NCBI GenBank assembly: GCA_022241475.1
Contig: JAKOMT010000003.1
Span: 113,367 to 177,366, forward strand
Source: Microvirga sp.
GTDB taxonomy: Bacteria; Pseudomonadota; Alphaproteobacteria; Rhizobiales; Beijerinckiaceae
Direction of reading: 5' to 3'
DNA: 64,000 nucleotides
A program made the position numbers and the translations under genes. Each line of letters starts with the position of its first letter. Positions within the stretch are counted from its first letter, which is position 1. Of this stretch, positions 16,983-25,584 are shown one piece after another. The notes under the pieces were generated by a model that saw only the letters and a program-made list of their open reading frames with translations, ran no database searches and had not been told where the DNA came from.

Positions 16983-18509
16983 TCACGGCGACCCGTCGCC
17001 GGGCTCGCCCTCCGCCACGTCGCGCAACTCGCGCTTCAGAATTTTCCCGTAGGCGTTCTTCGGCAGGGTCTCGACGAACCGATACGATTTCGGCCGCTTG
17101 AAGCGCGCGATGTTGGCGACGCAGAGCGCGTCGAGATCGCCCGGGGCGACGCGCGCATCGGGCCTCGCCACGATGAAGGCGACGACCTCCTCCCCCCATT
17201 CGGGATGCGGGCGTCCCACCACCGAAACCTCGACGAGATCGGGATGGCGCAGCAGCACCTCCTCGATCTCGCGCGGATAGATATTGGCCCCGCCGGAGAT
17301 GATCAGGTCCTTCGAGCGGTCGCTCAGGGTGAGGTAGCCGCGATGGTCGACGGCGCCGACGTCGCCCGTGTGCAGCCAGCCGCCGCGCAGCGTGCTCGCC
17401 GAGGCCTCCGGGTTGTTCCAGTAGCCTTCCATCACGCAGTCGCTGCGGGTGACGACCTCGCCGAGTTCGCCCGGCGGCAGCTCGCGATCCGCGTCGTCGA
17501 CGACGCGGAAGGCGACGCCGGTGCGGGCCGGGCCGCAGGTGCGATGATGCTCTTCGGCTCCGGGGGCGACGTGCATCGCCTTGTCGAGCCCGGTGATGGT
17601 CATGGGCGATTCGCCCTGGCCGTAGAGCTGGTAGAGGCGGGGGCCGAACAGGGAGAGCGCGCGTCTCAGATCGGCCACGTACATCGGCCCGCCGCCGTAA
17701 TAGATCGTCCGGAGCGCCTCGACGCGCATGCGGGACGCCAGCGGCGAGTGCGCGAGCCGGGTCAGCATGGTCGGCGCGGCGAACATCGTCACCCGGTCGT
17801 GGCGCGACAGCGCCTCGGCGATCGCGGCGACGTCGAAGCCCGGCAGCACGATCTGGCGGCCGCCGCGCAGCATGTGCGGCAGGGCGTAGAGCCCGGACGC
17901 GTGCGAGAGCGCCGCCGTGTGCAGTTTGACGTCGCGATGGTCGAGCGCGTCGATGTCGGCGTAATAGGCGTGGCTCATGAAGAGCAGGTTGCGGTGGCTG
18001 AGGATCGCGCCCTTGGGCCGCCCCGTCGTCCCGCTGGTGTAGAAGATCCAGGCCCGCTCGGCCGGGTCGACCTCGACGGGCGCGATCGGCTCGGCGCGGC
18101 CGAGCGCCGCGTAATCCGTCGTCCCGACGCAGACGATCCGCTCCAGCGTTTCGACCGAGGCTTCGAGCGCGGCCAGCCCGTCGACGAGGCCCGGCGTCGT
18201 GAATAGCCAGCGCGCGCCGCAATCGCGGGCGATGTGCTCGATCTCGAGCGGATGCAGCTTGGCGTTCACCTGAACCGCGCAGAGACCCGCCGTCCAGGCG
18301 GCGAACAGGATTTCGAGGAACGCGCCGCAATTCTCCATGGCGAGCACGACGCGGTCTCCGCGCCGAAGCCCGGCCCCCTGCATCGCCCCGCCGATGCGCG
18401 CCATGCGCTCCATCGCGGGGAGATACCCGATCGTCTCATCGCCGTCGGTGATGGCCGGCGCTTCGCCCATGCGGCGGGCGACGTTCGCGAGCAGGGTCGC
18501 GAGGTTCAT
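16983..18509 (-). CDS. Acyl-CoA synthetase (AMP-forming, class I adenylate-forming)
   Basis: A 508-aa ATP-dependent CoA ligase. Core motifs are IFYTSGTTGRPKGAILSH (A3, phosphate loop), YQLYGQGESP (A5), WLHTGDVG (A7), DRSKDLIISGGANIYPREIEE (A8 hinge) and PKNAYGKILKREL (A10, catalytic Lys). It activates a carboxylic acid as acyl-AMP and then acyl-CoA. The ATG at 18509 has GGGAGG upstream and begins at the domain; 32 further upstream codons are low complexity. It is divergent from the zinc-ribbon/thiolase/CoA-transferase operon, so it may supply a CoA ester to the same pathway. Confidence 0.93.
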   Translation of the reverse strand: MNLATLLANVARRMGEAPAITDGDETIGYLPAMERMARIGGAMQGAGLRRGDRVVLAMENCGAFLEILFAAWTAGLCAVQVNAKLHPLEIEHIARDCGARWLFTTPGLVDGLAALEASVETLERIVCVGTTDYAALGRAEPIAPVEVDPAERAWIFYTSGTTGRPKGAILSHRNLLFMSHAYYADIDALDHRDVKLHTAALSHASGLYALPHMLRGGRQIVLPGFDVAAIAEALSRHDRVTMFAAPTMLTRLAHSPLASRMRVEALRTIYYGGGPMYVADLRRALSLFGPRLYQLYGQGESPMTITGLDKAMHVAPGAEEHHRTCGPARTGVAFRVVDDADRELPPGELGEVVTRSDCVMEGYWNNPEASASTLRGGWLHTGDVGAVDHRGYLTLSDRSKDLIISGGANIYPREIEEVLLRHPDLVEVSVVGRPHPEWGEEVVAFIVARPDARVAPGDLDALCVANIARFKRPKSYRFVETLPKNAYGKILKRELRDVAEGEPGDGSP

Positions 18510-18741
18510 CGCGGCCTCCCGCCCATGTCTTGCGCCCCTCTGGCGGCTCGCCCGCGCATCGGCGGTCCTCCCCGGTTCACCCGTGACCGGAGGAAGGTTA
18601 GCCAATGGCGGGTTCCCCGACCAGCCGCCTCCGTGTGACGGGATCGAACGCGGATAAGTGCGCGCGCGTTCGCTCCGGCGCAGCCGTGAATACGCTGGAC
18701 AAGCGTTGCGAGACTTGGCAAATTCCTATTGTCAGAACTCA

Positions 18742-18758
18742 ATTCCACTGAACGGAAT
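18742..18758. promoter_or_regulatory. 17-bp palindrome, probable IclR operator (copy 1)
   Basis: ATTCCACTGAACGGAAT has arms ATTCC/GGAAT around 7 bp and ends 5 bp before the zinc-ribbon gene. A near match is found in front of the iclR gene (22717-22733), sharing both arms and AACGGAAT. Each copy is preceded by another (A/C)TTCC exactly 20 bp upstream (18722-18726 here). A shared operator for the IclR protein at 22755-23573 is inferred. Confidence 0.55.
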
Positions 18759-18763
18759 ACAAA

Positions 18764-19225
18764 ATGAAAAACCAGTTGGAATCAAGTCCCCATGCCGGGG
18801 GGGCGCGTCAGGGAGGCGCGTCCGAATTCACGGCCGAACTGATCGGCGCCGCAGCCGTCGAAACCGCGTCCGACGGGAGCGTCCGGCTCGTGGGCTCCTG
18901 CTGCTCGGAATGCGGCCTGCGCATGACGCCGCCGTCGGACGTCTGCCCGGGTTGCGGGAGCGAGGCGGTCGAGCGCGAGATCCAGCCGGAGGAGGGCGTC
19001 GTCTACAGCATGACGACGCTGCATGTCGGCCCGCGCCGATGGGCCAAGCCCATGACGCTGGGCTACGTGGACCTCGCCAACGGCGTTCGCGTCCTCTCCG
19101 TCCTTCAGGGCGAGGGGCACGAGATCGGCGGCGCGGTGCGCGTTTCGACGGGCAAGGTCGGCGAAGAGGCCGACGGGACCCCGCTCCACAACTTCGTCTT
19201 CGTTCCGAAGGAGGCCCGGTCGTGA
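18764..19225 (+). CDS. Zn-ribbon OB-fold protein (DUF35/ChsH2-like), thiolase partner
   Basis: A 153-aa protein with a rubredoxin-like zinc ribbon (CCSECGLRMTPPSDVCPGCG) followed by an OB-fold that binds acyl-CoA in relatives (VVYSMTTLHVGPRRWAKPMTLGYVDLANGVRVLS). Proteins of this kind form complexes with SCP2-type thiolases and maoC-like hydratases and are needed for their activity. Its stop overlaps the GTG of the thiolase gene (GTGA), so a stable complex is very likely. Confidence 0.9.
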   Translation: MKNQLESSPHAGGARQGGASEFTAELIGAAAVETASDGSVRLVGSCCSECGLRMTPPSDVCPGCGSEAVEREIQPEEGVVYSMTTLHVGPRRWAKPMTLGYVDLANGVRVLSVLQGEGHEIGGAVRVSTGKVGEEADGTPLHNFVFVPKEARS

Positions 19226-20361
19226 CGCACGCATCCATCGTCGGGGTCGGCATGACCCGCTTCGGCAAATTTCCCGAAAGCACGCTCGCCGATATCGGCT
19301 GGCCCGCCGTGAAGGCCGCCATCGCCGATTCCGGCATCGACCCGCGCCGCATCGAGGCCTGCTACTGCGGCTCGTCGCTCGGCGGCATGATGGCCGGCCA
19401 GCGCGTGCTCGGCCGCATCGGCATGGGCGGCATCCCGGTCACCAACATCGAGAACGCCTGCTCCTCGTCCTCGACGGCGCTGCATCAGGCCGTGATGGCC
19501 GTTCGCGCGGGCAAGTACGACGCGGTGCTCGTCATCGGCGTCGAGAAGCTCACGAAGTTCGGCGGCGGCGTGCTCCCGCTCGAACAGGAGGATTGGGAAG
19601 TCCGCATGGGCATGGCGATGCCCGCGCTCTACGCGATGCGCGCCAAGCGCTACATGCACGATTTCGGCCTCACCCGCGAACAGCTCGCCCGCGTGTCGGT
19701 GAAGAACCGCGCCAACGGAGCGCTCAACCCCGTCGCGCAGATGCAGTCGCCCGTGACCGAGGATGAGGTTCTCGCCTCCCGGCCCGTCGCCGATCCTTTC
19801 ACGCTGCTGCAATGCTGCCCGACGGGCGACGGCGCGGCGGCGCTCGTCGTCGTCTCCGACAAGGTCGCGCGCGAGCTCGGCCGCACGCCCGTGCGCGTCC
19901 TCGCCTCCGACATGGTCTCCGGCAAGTTCGTGCCCGGTTTCCGCGACATGACGATCCCCGAGATCACCGTGCGCGGCGCCGCCGAGGCCTACGAGGAGGC
20001 CGGCGTCGGACCGGAGGACGTCGACATGGCGGAAGTGCACGACGCCTTCACCATCGCCGAATTGATCTACTACGAAGCCTTCGGCTTCTGCGGTCGCGGC
20101 GAGGCGGGGGCGTTCCTCGACAGCGGCGCGACGCAGATCGGCGGGCGCGTGGCGGTCAATCCCTCGGGCGGGCTCCTCGCCAAGGGCCATCCCATCGGCG
20201 CGACCGGCGCGGCGCAGGTCGTCGAGGCGGTGCAACAGCTGCGCGGCGAATGCGGCGCGCGGCAGGTCCCCGACGCGAAAGTCGCGCTCACCCACGCGAC
20301 GGGCGGCGGCATCACCGGCTATGATCACGGCGCCTGCTCGATCCACATCCTGAGCCGCTGA
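19222..20361 (+). CDS. Thiolase family protein (SCP2-type acetyl-CoA acyltransferase/aldolase)
   Basis: A 379-aa thiolase-fold protein. The nucleophile Cys is in NIENACSSSSTALHQAV, and the active-site His in GGLLAKGHPIGATGAAQV. The second Cys of condensing thiolases (CxG) is replaced by HATGGGITGYDHGAC, as in the SCP2/steroid-type group. This favours thiolytic or retro-aldol cleavage of a beta-ketoacyl-CoA or beta-hydroxyacyl-CoA. The GTG start at 19222 has GGAGG upstream and overlaps the zinc-ribbon gene; an in-frame extension further upstream lies over that gene. Confidence 0.9.
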   Translation: MTHASIVGVGMTRFGKFPESTLADIGWPAVKAAIADSGIDPRRIEACYCGSSLGGMMAGQRVLGRIGMGGIPVTNIENACSSSSTALHQAVMAVRAGKYDAVLVIGVEKLTKFGGGVLPLEQEDWEVRMGMAMPALYAMRAKRYMHDFGLTREQLARVSVKNRANGALNPVAQMQSPVTEDEVLASRPVADPFTLLQCCPTGDGAAALVVVSDKVARELGRTPVRVLASDMVSGKFVPGFRDMTIPEITVRGAAEAYEEAGVGPEDVDMAEVHDAFTIAELIYYEAFGFCGRGEAGAFLDSGATQIGGRVAVNPSGGLLAKGHPIGATGAAQVVEAVQQLRGECGARQVPDAKVALTHATGGGITGYDHGACSIHILSR

Positions 20362-20375
20362 GCGCTGGAGGTCAC

Positions 20376-21614
20376 GTGACGCAACGACAAGAAGACGCGA
20401 CGGCTGCGCCCGGCCCGACGGGCGCGGGACCGCTGGCCAATCTCAAAATCGTCGACCTGACGCAATTCCTCTCGGGTCCTTACTGCACCCAGATCCTCGG
20501 GGATCTGGGCGCCGAGGTGATCAAGGTGGAAGCGCCGCAAGGGGATCTCGCGCGCGAGATCCCGCCGCATTTCGTCGGCGGGGACAGCCTCTATTTCCAC
20601 GCGGTCAACCGCAACAAGAAGAGCGTTGTCATCGACCTCAAGGACCCGGCGGGCGCGGGGCTCCTGCGCCGGCTGATCGCTGAATCGGACGTCGTCGTCG
20701 AGAACTTCCGTCCCGGCGTGCTGGACCGGCTCGGGCTCTCGGCCAAGGCGGCGCGCGAGGCCGATCCGTCGCTGATCTGGTGCTCGATCAGCGGCTTCGG
20801 GCAGGACGGGCCGTATCGCGACAAGCCGGCCTACGACATGATCGTGCAGGCCCTGTCCGGCGGCATGAGCCTCACCGGCGAGCCGGGGCGCACGGCCGTG
20901 CGCGCCGGCGTGCCGATCGGCGATCTCGCGGCGGGGCTCTACGCCGCGATCGGCGTGCTGGCGGCGGTCAATCGCCGGCATGTGACGGGCGAGGGCGAAC
21001 TCATCGACATCTCGATGCTCGATTGCCAGGCCGCGATGTTGACCTACCAGATGGCCTATCACCTGCACTCGGGCGAGGTGCCGGGCCGGCAGGGCTCGGC
21101 GCACGATTCAATCCCGACCTACCGCAGCTTCCGCGCCGGCGACGGCGTCGAGGTGGTCGTGACGGCCAACACCGAGCGGATGTGGCAGGGCCTGTGCAGG
21201 GCGCTCGATATCCCCGAACTGATCGCCGACCCGCGCTTCACCACGAACCGCGAGCGTCTCGCCAATTGCGAGGCGCTCTGGCCGCTGCTCGACGCGGCGT
21301 TCGCGCGCGGGCCCGCCGCGCAATGGGTCGCGCGGCTCGAGGGCGAGCAGGTTCCGGTCGGCGTCGTCAACACGCTCGACCGCGTGGCTTCGGATCCGCA
21401 GATCAACCATCGCGGCATGGTTCTGGAAATGCCCGTCGGCGACGCCGCGATCCGGGTCATGGGCGACCCGATCCAGTTGCGGGAATCGCGACGCGTCGTC
21501 CACGCGCCGCCGCCCGCTCTGGGAGCGGACACGGCGGAGGTGCTTTCCGGCCTGTCCGGGCTCACGGAGGAGGAGCGAGCGGCTCTCGGCGCGTCCCCGC
21601 GGCGGACCGGTTGA
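20376..21614 (+). CDS. CaiB/BaiF family CoA-transferase (class III)
   Basis: A 412-aa family III CoA-transferase, third gene of the operon. The N-terminal signature is LKIVDLTQFLSGPYCTQILGDLGAEVIKVEAPQGD. The probable catalytic Asp lies in ELIDISMLDCQ. These enzymes move CoA between an acyl-CoA and a carboxylate, often dicarboxylates such as succinate, oxalate, mesaconate or citramalate. A GTG start with GGAGG (CTGGAGG) upstream is used. Together with the thiolase it suggests CoA-dependent degradation of an imported acid. Confidence 0.93.
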   Translation: MTQRQEDATAAPGPTGAGPLANLKIVDLTQFLSGPYCTQILGDLGAEVIKVEAPQGDLAREIPPHFVGGDSLYFHAVNRNKKSVVIDLKDPAGAGLLRRLIAESDVVVENFRPGVLDRLGLSAKAAREADPSLIWCSISGFGQDGPYRDKPAYDMIVQALSGGMSLTGEPGRTAVRAGVPIGDLAAGLYAAIGVLAAVNRRHVTGEGELIDISMLDCQAAMLTYQMAYHLHSGEVPGRQGSAHDSIPTYRSFRAGDGVEVVVTANTERMWQGLCRALDIPELIADPRFTTNRERLANCEALWPLLDAAFARGPAAQWVARLEGEQVPVGVVNTLDRVASDPQINHRGMVLEMPVGDAAIRVMGDPIQLRESRRVVHAPPPALGADTAEVLSGLSGLTEEERAALGASPRRTG

Positions 21615-21624
21615 CCGGTCCGCC
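21601..21624. terminator. Bidirectional hairpin between the CoA-transferase and quinone-reductase-like genes
   Basis: A perfect 10-bp stem GGCGGACCGG/CCGGTCCGCC with loop TTGA; the loop contains the CoA-transferase stop codon. It lies between two convergent genes. No T-run is present. Confidence 0.55.
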
Positions 21625-21635
21625 GGCGCGGCCTC

Positions 21636-22619
21636 TCACTCGATCGCGACGAGCACGCGCCCGATCGCCCGGCCGCTCTCGACGAGTTCGTGAGCGGCCG
21701 CAGTCTGCGCGAGCGGGAAGGTCCCCGCGACGGGATGCGTGAGGGCGCCCGCCGCGCAGAGCCGCGAGACGTCCGTCGCGATCGCCGTCAGCCGTTCGGA
21801 CGGCATGCGCAGGATGTTGAGAAAGCGTACGGTGGCGTTCTTCAGTCGCAGTTCGCGCACGGGAGCGTCGGCGCCCGCGCCGCTCGACCCGTAGCTGACG
21901 ACGCGTCCGCCGTTTGCGAGGACTTGCTCGATCAAGCCGAAATTGGCGGTCGTGTCGACGTCGATCGCGAGATCGACGCCACGCCCGTCGGTCGCGCCGA
22001 GAATGCGCGCGGCCGCGTCCGGGGCGCGATAATCGACCGTCGCCTCCGCGCCCGCCGCGCGCGCGACCTCGGCCTTTTCCTGCGAGGACACCGTCGCGAT
22101 CACCCGGGCGCCGGCGTGACGCGCCATCTGGATCGCATAGCGCCCGACATTGCCGGCTCCGGCGGTGACGAGGACGCGTAGGTTCGCGGGGGACGTCTCG
22201 CCGAACACCGCCGCATGGGCGGTCATCGGAGGCACGCCGAGGCACGCGCCTTCCGCGAGCGAGACGCCGTCGGGCAACGGGACGACATTTCGCTCGGGGA
22301 GCACGATATTCTCCGCAGCCGTGCCGAAGGGCCGCTCGTTCTGCCCGCCGAAGACCCAGACGCGCTCGCCGACGCGCAGACGGTTCGCGCCGGGCCCCGT
22401 CTCGACAACGGTCCCGGCGCCGTCGTGATGCGGCACGATCAGCGGAAACAGCGTCTTGCGCCCCGGAGCCCCGCCGCGAACCTTCACATCGGTCGGATTG
22501 ATGCCCGAATAGGCCAGCTTGACGCGGACTTCGCCCGCGCCGAGCGGCTGATCGGGCAATTCCCTGATTAGAAGCACTTCCCGGGCGGGACCAAAATGTT
22601 CGTATGCCGCAGCGCGCAT
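21636..22619 (-). CDS. NADPH:quinone reductase-like oxidoreductase (zinc-free MDR family)
   Basis: A 327-aa medium-chain dehydrogenase/reductase. The N-terminal GroES-like domain has AYSGINPTDVKVRGG and VPHHDGAGTVVETG. The Rossmann domain has VTAGAGNVGRYAIQMARHAGARVIATVSS. Cysteines that bind structural zinc in alcohol dehydrogenases are absent, which places it with quinone oxidoreductases and enoyl reductases. It is divergent from iclR and sits inside the acid-catabolism region, so reduction of an enoyl or enone intermediate is possible. Confidence 0.88.
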   Translation of the reverse strand: MRAAAYEHFGPAREVLLIRELPDQPLGAGEVRVKLAYSGINPTDVKVRGGAPGRKTLFPLIVPHHDGAGTVVETGPGANRLRVGERVWVFGGQNERPFGTAAENIVLPERNVVPLPDGVSLAEGACLGVPPMTAHAAVFGETSPANLRVLVTAGAGNVGRYAIQMARHAGARVIATVSSQEKAEVARAAGAEATVDYRAPDAAARILGATDGRGVDLAIDVDTTANFGLIEQVLANGGRVVSYGSSGAGADAPVRELRLKNATVRFLNILRMPSERLTAIATDVSRLCAAGALTHPVAGTFPLAQTAAAHELVESGRAIGRVLVAIE

Positions 22620-22754
22620 GGGGGCTCCCTCTCCTGTTTTTCTTCACCGCTTCGACCGGCGATCCAAGCTTGACGCGAAAATGGCGCCTGCGCTATCTTC
22701 CATCAAGCAGAAAAATATTCCGATTAACGGAATTCGAGCGCCTTGGGAGGATTG
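22620..22754. promoter_or_regulatory. Divergent promoter region with IclR-type operator (copy 2)
   Basis: The 17-bp palindrome ATTCCGATTAACGGAAT lies at 22717-22733, 21 bp before the iclR start. A related CTTCC is exactly 20 bp upstream (22697-22701). A possible promoter is TTGACG (22670-22675), 18 bp, TATCTT (22694-22699), which the palindrome would follow immediately, fitting repression. The same palindrome type precedes the zinc-ribbon operon at 18742-18758. Confidence 0.5.
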
Positions 22755-23573
22755 ATGGCCGAGTCCGCGACGGGAACCGTCGAGCGTGTGATCCGTATGA
22801 TGCGCGCGCTCGCTGAGGGTCGCGGCGACATGTCGATCAAGACGCTCGCCGAGCGTCTCGACCTGCCCGCAAGCACCGTGCATCGCCTGCTCGCGCTGCT
22901 CATGAAGGAGCGGATGGTCGAGCGCGGCGACATTCCCCATTCCTATCGCGCCGGCGTCGAGTTCTACCGGATCGGCTCGCTCGTCGTAGCCTCGCGCAGC
23001 GTGCGCGACGTCGCGCGACCTTTTCTCGAGCGGGTCGGAACCGCGACCGGCGAAGTCTGCCTGCTGATGCGCTACATGCCCGCCGCGCATCGCGTGATGC
23101 TCGAGGACAGCGTCGACAGCCCGAATCCGCTGCGCTACTCGATTTCCTTGTACGAGCCGCTTTCCGTCCTCTGGGGCGCCACCGGCCGGTCGGTTCTCGC
23201 CTTTCTCCCGGAGGAGGAGGTCGCCGCGATCCACGCCGAGGCCGGCGTCTCGCCAGCCACGGGCCAGGAGCCGCCGCCGCTCGACGATCTGCTCGGCGAC
23301 CTGCGCGAGATCCGCCGCAAGGGCTACGCGCTCACCTTCGGTCAGAAGATCGCCGGCGCCGTGGGCTTCGGCGCTCCGGTCTTCGAGCGGGGCGGGCGCG
23401 TTCTCGGCAGCCTGTGCGTGACGATACCCCAGCTTCGCTACGACCCCGCGCAGGAGAGCGCGATATCCGGCGTGCTGCGTCGGGAGGCGGCGGGTCTCAG
23501 CGCGGCTTTGGGCTGGCACGGCATGGACCAACGAGCGGACCAAGACTTTCAGGGAGCGCGTAAACGTGGCTGA
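22755..23573 (+). CDS. IclR family transcriptional regulator
   Basis: A 272-aa regulator: N-terminal winged HTH (TVERVIRMMRALAEGRGDMSIKTLAERLDLPASTVHRLLALL) and C-terminal IclR effector domain (GEVCLLMRYMPAAHRVM, GATGRSVLAFLPEEE, GAVGFGAPVFERGGRVLGSL). The ATG at 22755 has GGGAGG 4 nt upstream; an in-frame TTG lies just before. Its stop overlaps the GTG of the dehydratase gene, so it is the first gene of the catabolic operon and probably autoregulates through the palindrome at 22717-22733. Confidence 0.93.
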   Translation: MAESATGTVERVIRMMRALAEGRGDMSIKTLAERLDLPASTVHRLLALLMKERMVERGDIPHSYRAGVEFYRIGSLVVASRSVRDVARPFLERVGTATGEVCLLMRYMPAAHRVMLEDSVDSPNPLRYSISLYEPLSVLWGATGRSVLAFLPEEEVAAIHAEAGVSPATGQEPPPLDDLLGDLREIRRKGYALTFGQKIAGAVGFGAPVFERGGRVLGSLCVTIPQLRYDPAQESAISGVLRREAAGLSAALGWHGMDQRADQDFQGARKRG

Positions 23574-24963
23574 CACTTATCTCGACCGTCTGTGGGACAT
23601 GCACGTCGTCGACCGTCTTGAGGACGGCGTCGATCTCATCCATGTCGACCGCAACCTCGTCCACGACCTGCATTGCGCCATCGCCTTCTCGACGCTCGAG
23701 GCGGCCGGGCGCTCGGTCAAGCATCCGGAACTCACCTTCGGCGTCGCCGACCACCTGATCTCGACCCGTCCCGGCCGCAAGGGCGCGACCGTGCAAGGCG
23801 CCTCGGCGCTCCTCGACAAGATGAAGGAGCACACGGCGCGCTGGGGCGTGCGGTTGTTCGGGCTCGACGACGCCGATCACGGCATCATCCACATCGTCAG
23901 CGCCGAGCAGGGCATCGCGCTGCCGGGTCTGACGGTGCTCGCCTGCGACAGCCACGCCTGCACCGCCGGCGCGCTGGGCGCGCTCGCCTGGGGCATCGGC
24001 ACCTCCGAGACCGAGCACATCCTCGCGACGCAGACGATCCGCGCCGAGAAGCCGCGCCTCATGCGCGTCGAGTTCGAGGGCGTCCTGCCCGCCGGCGTCG
24101 GCGCGAAGGACCTGATCCTGCACCTCATCGGCAAGATCGGCGCCGGCGGCGGTCATGGCCACGCCATCGAGTTCGACGGCGCGGCGCTGCGCTCGCTGTC
24201 GGTCGAAGACCGCATGACGTTGTGCAACATGACCATGGAGGCGGGCGCCGAGATCGCGCTGATCCGGCCCGACGAGAAGGTCTTCGACTACCTGAAGGGC
24301 CGGCCCTACGCGCCCAAGGGCGACCTCTGGGAGAAGGCGGTCGCCCATTGGCGCGCGCTCGCGGACGGTTGCTCGACGGAGGCCGACAAGGTCGTGCGCA
24401 TCGACGTCTCGGAACTCGCTCCGCAGATGACCTGGGGGACGATGCCGGCGCAGGTGATCGGGCTCGACCAGCCCGTGCCGGATCCGGCTGCGGCTCCGGA
24501 GGCCCGCCAGCGCGTTCAGATGGAGCGCGCGCTCGACTACATGGGCCTCGCGCCCGGGCAGAGCCTCGTCGGGCTGCCGATCCAGCAGGTCTTCATCGGC
24601 TCCTGCACCAACGCGCGCATCGACGATCTTCGTCGCGCCGCGCATATCGTCGCCGGCCGGAAGGTCGCGGACGGGGTGCGCGCCATCGTGGTGCCGGGGT
24701 CGCGCTCGATCCGGGCCAAAGCGGAAGCCGAGGGGCTCGCCGACGCGTTCCTCGCCGCCGGCTTCGAATGGCACGAGGCGGGTTGCTCCATGTGCGCGGC
24801 GATCAACGGCGACCTCGTCGAGCCGGGACAGCGCTGCGTCTCGACCTCGAACCGGAATTTCGAGGGCCGGCAGGGCCTTCGCGCCCGCACCCATCTCGCG
24901 AGCCCCGAACTCGCCGCCGCGGCGGCGATCGCGGGCCGCATCGTCAACCCCTGGGAGGCCTGA
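23566..24963 (+). CDS. Aconitase-superfamily hydro-lyase, large subunit (LeuC-like)
   Basis: A 465-aa protein resembling the 3-isopropylmalate dehydratase large subunit. The 4Fe-4S cluster cysteines are visible in FIGSCTNARIDD and GCSMCAAINGD, and the substrate region in LACDSHACTAGALGALAWGIGTSE. It is paired with a LeuD-like small subunit 3 bp downstream. Because it lies in an IclR-controlled operon with catabolic lyases and a tricarboxylate transporter, it more likely hydrates or isomerises an imported dicarboxylate (2-methylmalate, dimethylmalate or similar) than makes leucine. A GTG start overlaps the iclR stop. Confidence 0.88.
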   Translation: MADTYLDRLWDMHVVDRLEDGVDLIHVDRNLVHDLHCAIAFSTLEAAGRSVKHPELTFGVADHLISTRPGRKGATVQGASALLDKMKEHTARWGVRLFGLDDADHGIIHIVSAEQGIALPGLTVLACDSHACTAGALGALAWGIGTSETEHILATQTIRAEKPRLMRVEFEGVLPAGVGAKDLILHLIGKIGAGGGHGHAIEFDGAALRSLSVEDRMTLCNMTMEAGAEIALIRPDEKVFDYLKGRPYAPKGDLWEKAVAHWRALADGCSTEADKVVRIDVSELAPQMTWGTMPAQVIGLDQPVPDPAAAPEARQRVQMERALDYMGLAPGQSLVGLPIQQVFIGSCTNARIDDLRRAAHIVAGRKVADGVRAIVVPGSRSIRAKAEAEGLADAFLAAGFEWHEAGCSMCAAINGDLVEPGQRCVSTSNRNFEGRQGLRARTHLASPELAAAAAIAGRIVNPWEA

Positions 24964-24966
24964 GCC

Positions 24967-25584
24967 ATGCAACCGTTCCGGCCGATCCACGCCGTCGCGC
25001 TGCCGATGATGATCCCCGACATCGACACCGACCAGATGATCAATCGCGACTTCCTCATCACCACGGCCCGCAAGGGCCTGGGCAAGGGGCTGTTCCACGA
25101 CCTGCGCTATCGCGACGGCGTCGAGGTCGAGGATTTCGTCATGAACCTGCCCTGGTTCCGCAATCCCGAAGTGATCATCGGAGGTCTGAACTTCGCCTCC
25201 GGCTCCTCGCGCGAGCACGCCGTCTGGGCGGTGCAGGATTACGGCGTGCGCGCCGTGATCGCGCCGAGCTTCGGAGTCCATTTCAAGCGCAACGCCTTCA
25301 AGAACGGCCTCCTGCCCATCGTTCTGCCCGAGACCGACGTCGCAGCCATGGCTCAGGCGGTGCTCGACAGCCGCGGCGCGCGCCGCGTCGCCGTCGATCT
25401 CGAGGCCCAGACCGTGACGCTCGACGACGGGCCGTCGCATCGCTTCGACATCGATCCCGACGCGAAGATCGCGCTTCTGCGCGGTCTCGACGATATCGGC
25501 CGCACGCAGCTGCGCGCGCAGGCCGTCGAGGATTTCCAGACAAGGGACAGGGCGGCGCGGCCCTGGGTGTATCTCGATGCCTGA
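24967..25584 (+). CDS. Aconitase-superfamily hydro-lyase, small subunit (LeuD-like)
   Basis: A 205-aa swivel-domain subunit with the LeuD signatures PDIDTDQMINRDFL and GGLNFASGSSREHAVWAVQDYGVRAVIAPSFG. It completes the active site of the large subunit encoded just upstream. Its end overlaps the start of the SDR gene by 8 bp. Function is tied to the large subunit; the exact substrate is not evident. Confidence 0.88.
   Translation: MQPFRPIHAVALPMMIPDIDTDQMINRDFLITTARKGLGKGLFHDLRYRDGVEVEDFVMNLPWFRNPEVIIGGLNFASGSSREHAVWAVQDYGVRAVIAPSFGVHFKRNAFKNGLLPIVLPETDVAAMAQAVLDSRGARRVAVDLEAQTVTLDDGPSHRFDIDPDAKIALLRGLDDIGRTQLRAQAVEDFQTRDRAARPWVYLDA

Noticed and set aside
23566..25584. Genuine leucine-biosynthesis leuCD
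   Set aside because: The genes are in an IclR operon with catabolic lyases and a tricarboxylate transporter, with no leuB or leuA. Not excluded without a tree, but unlikely.
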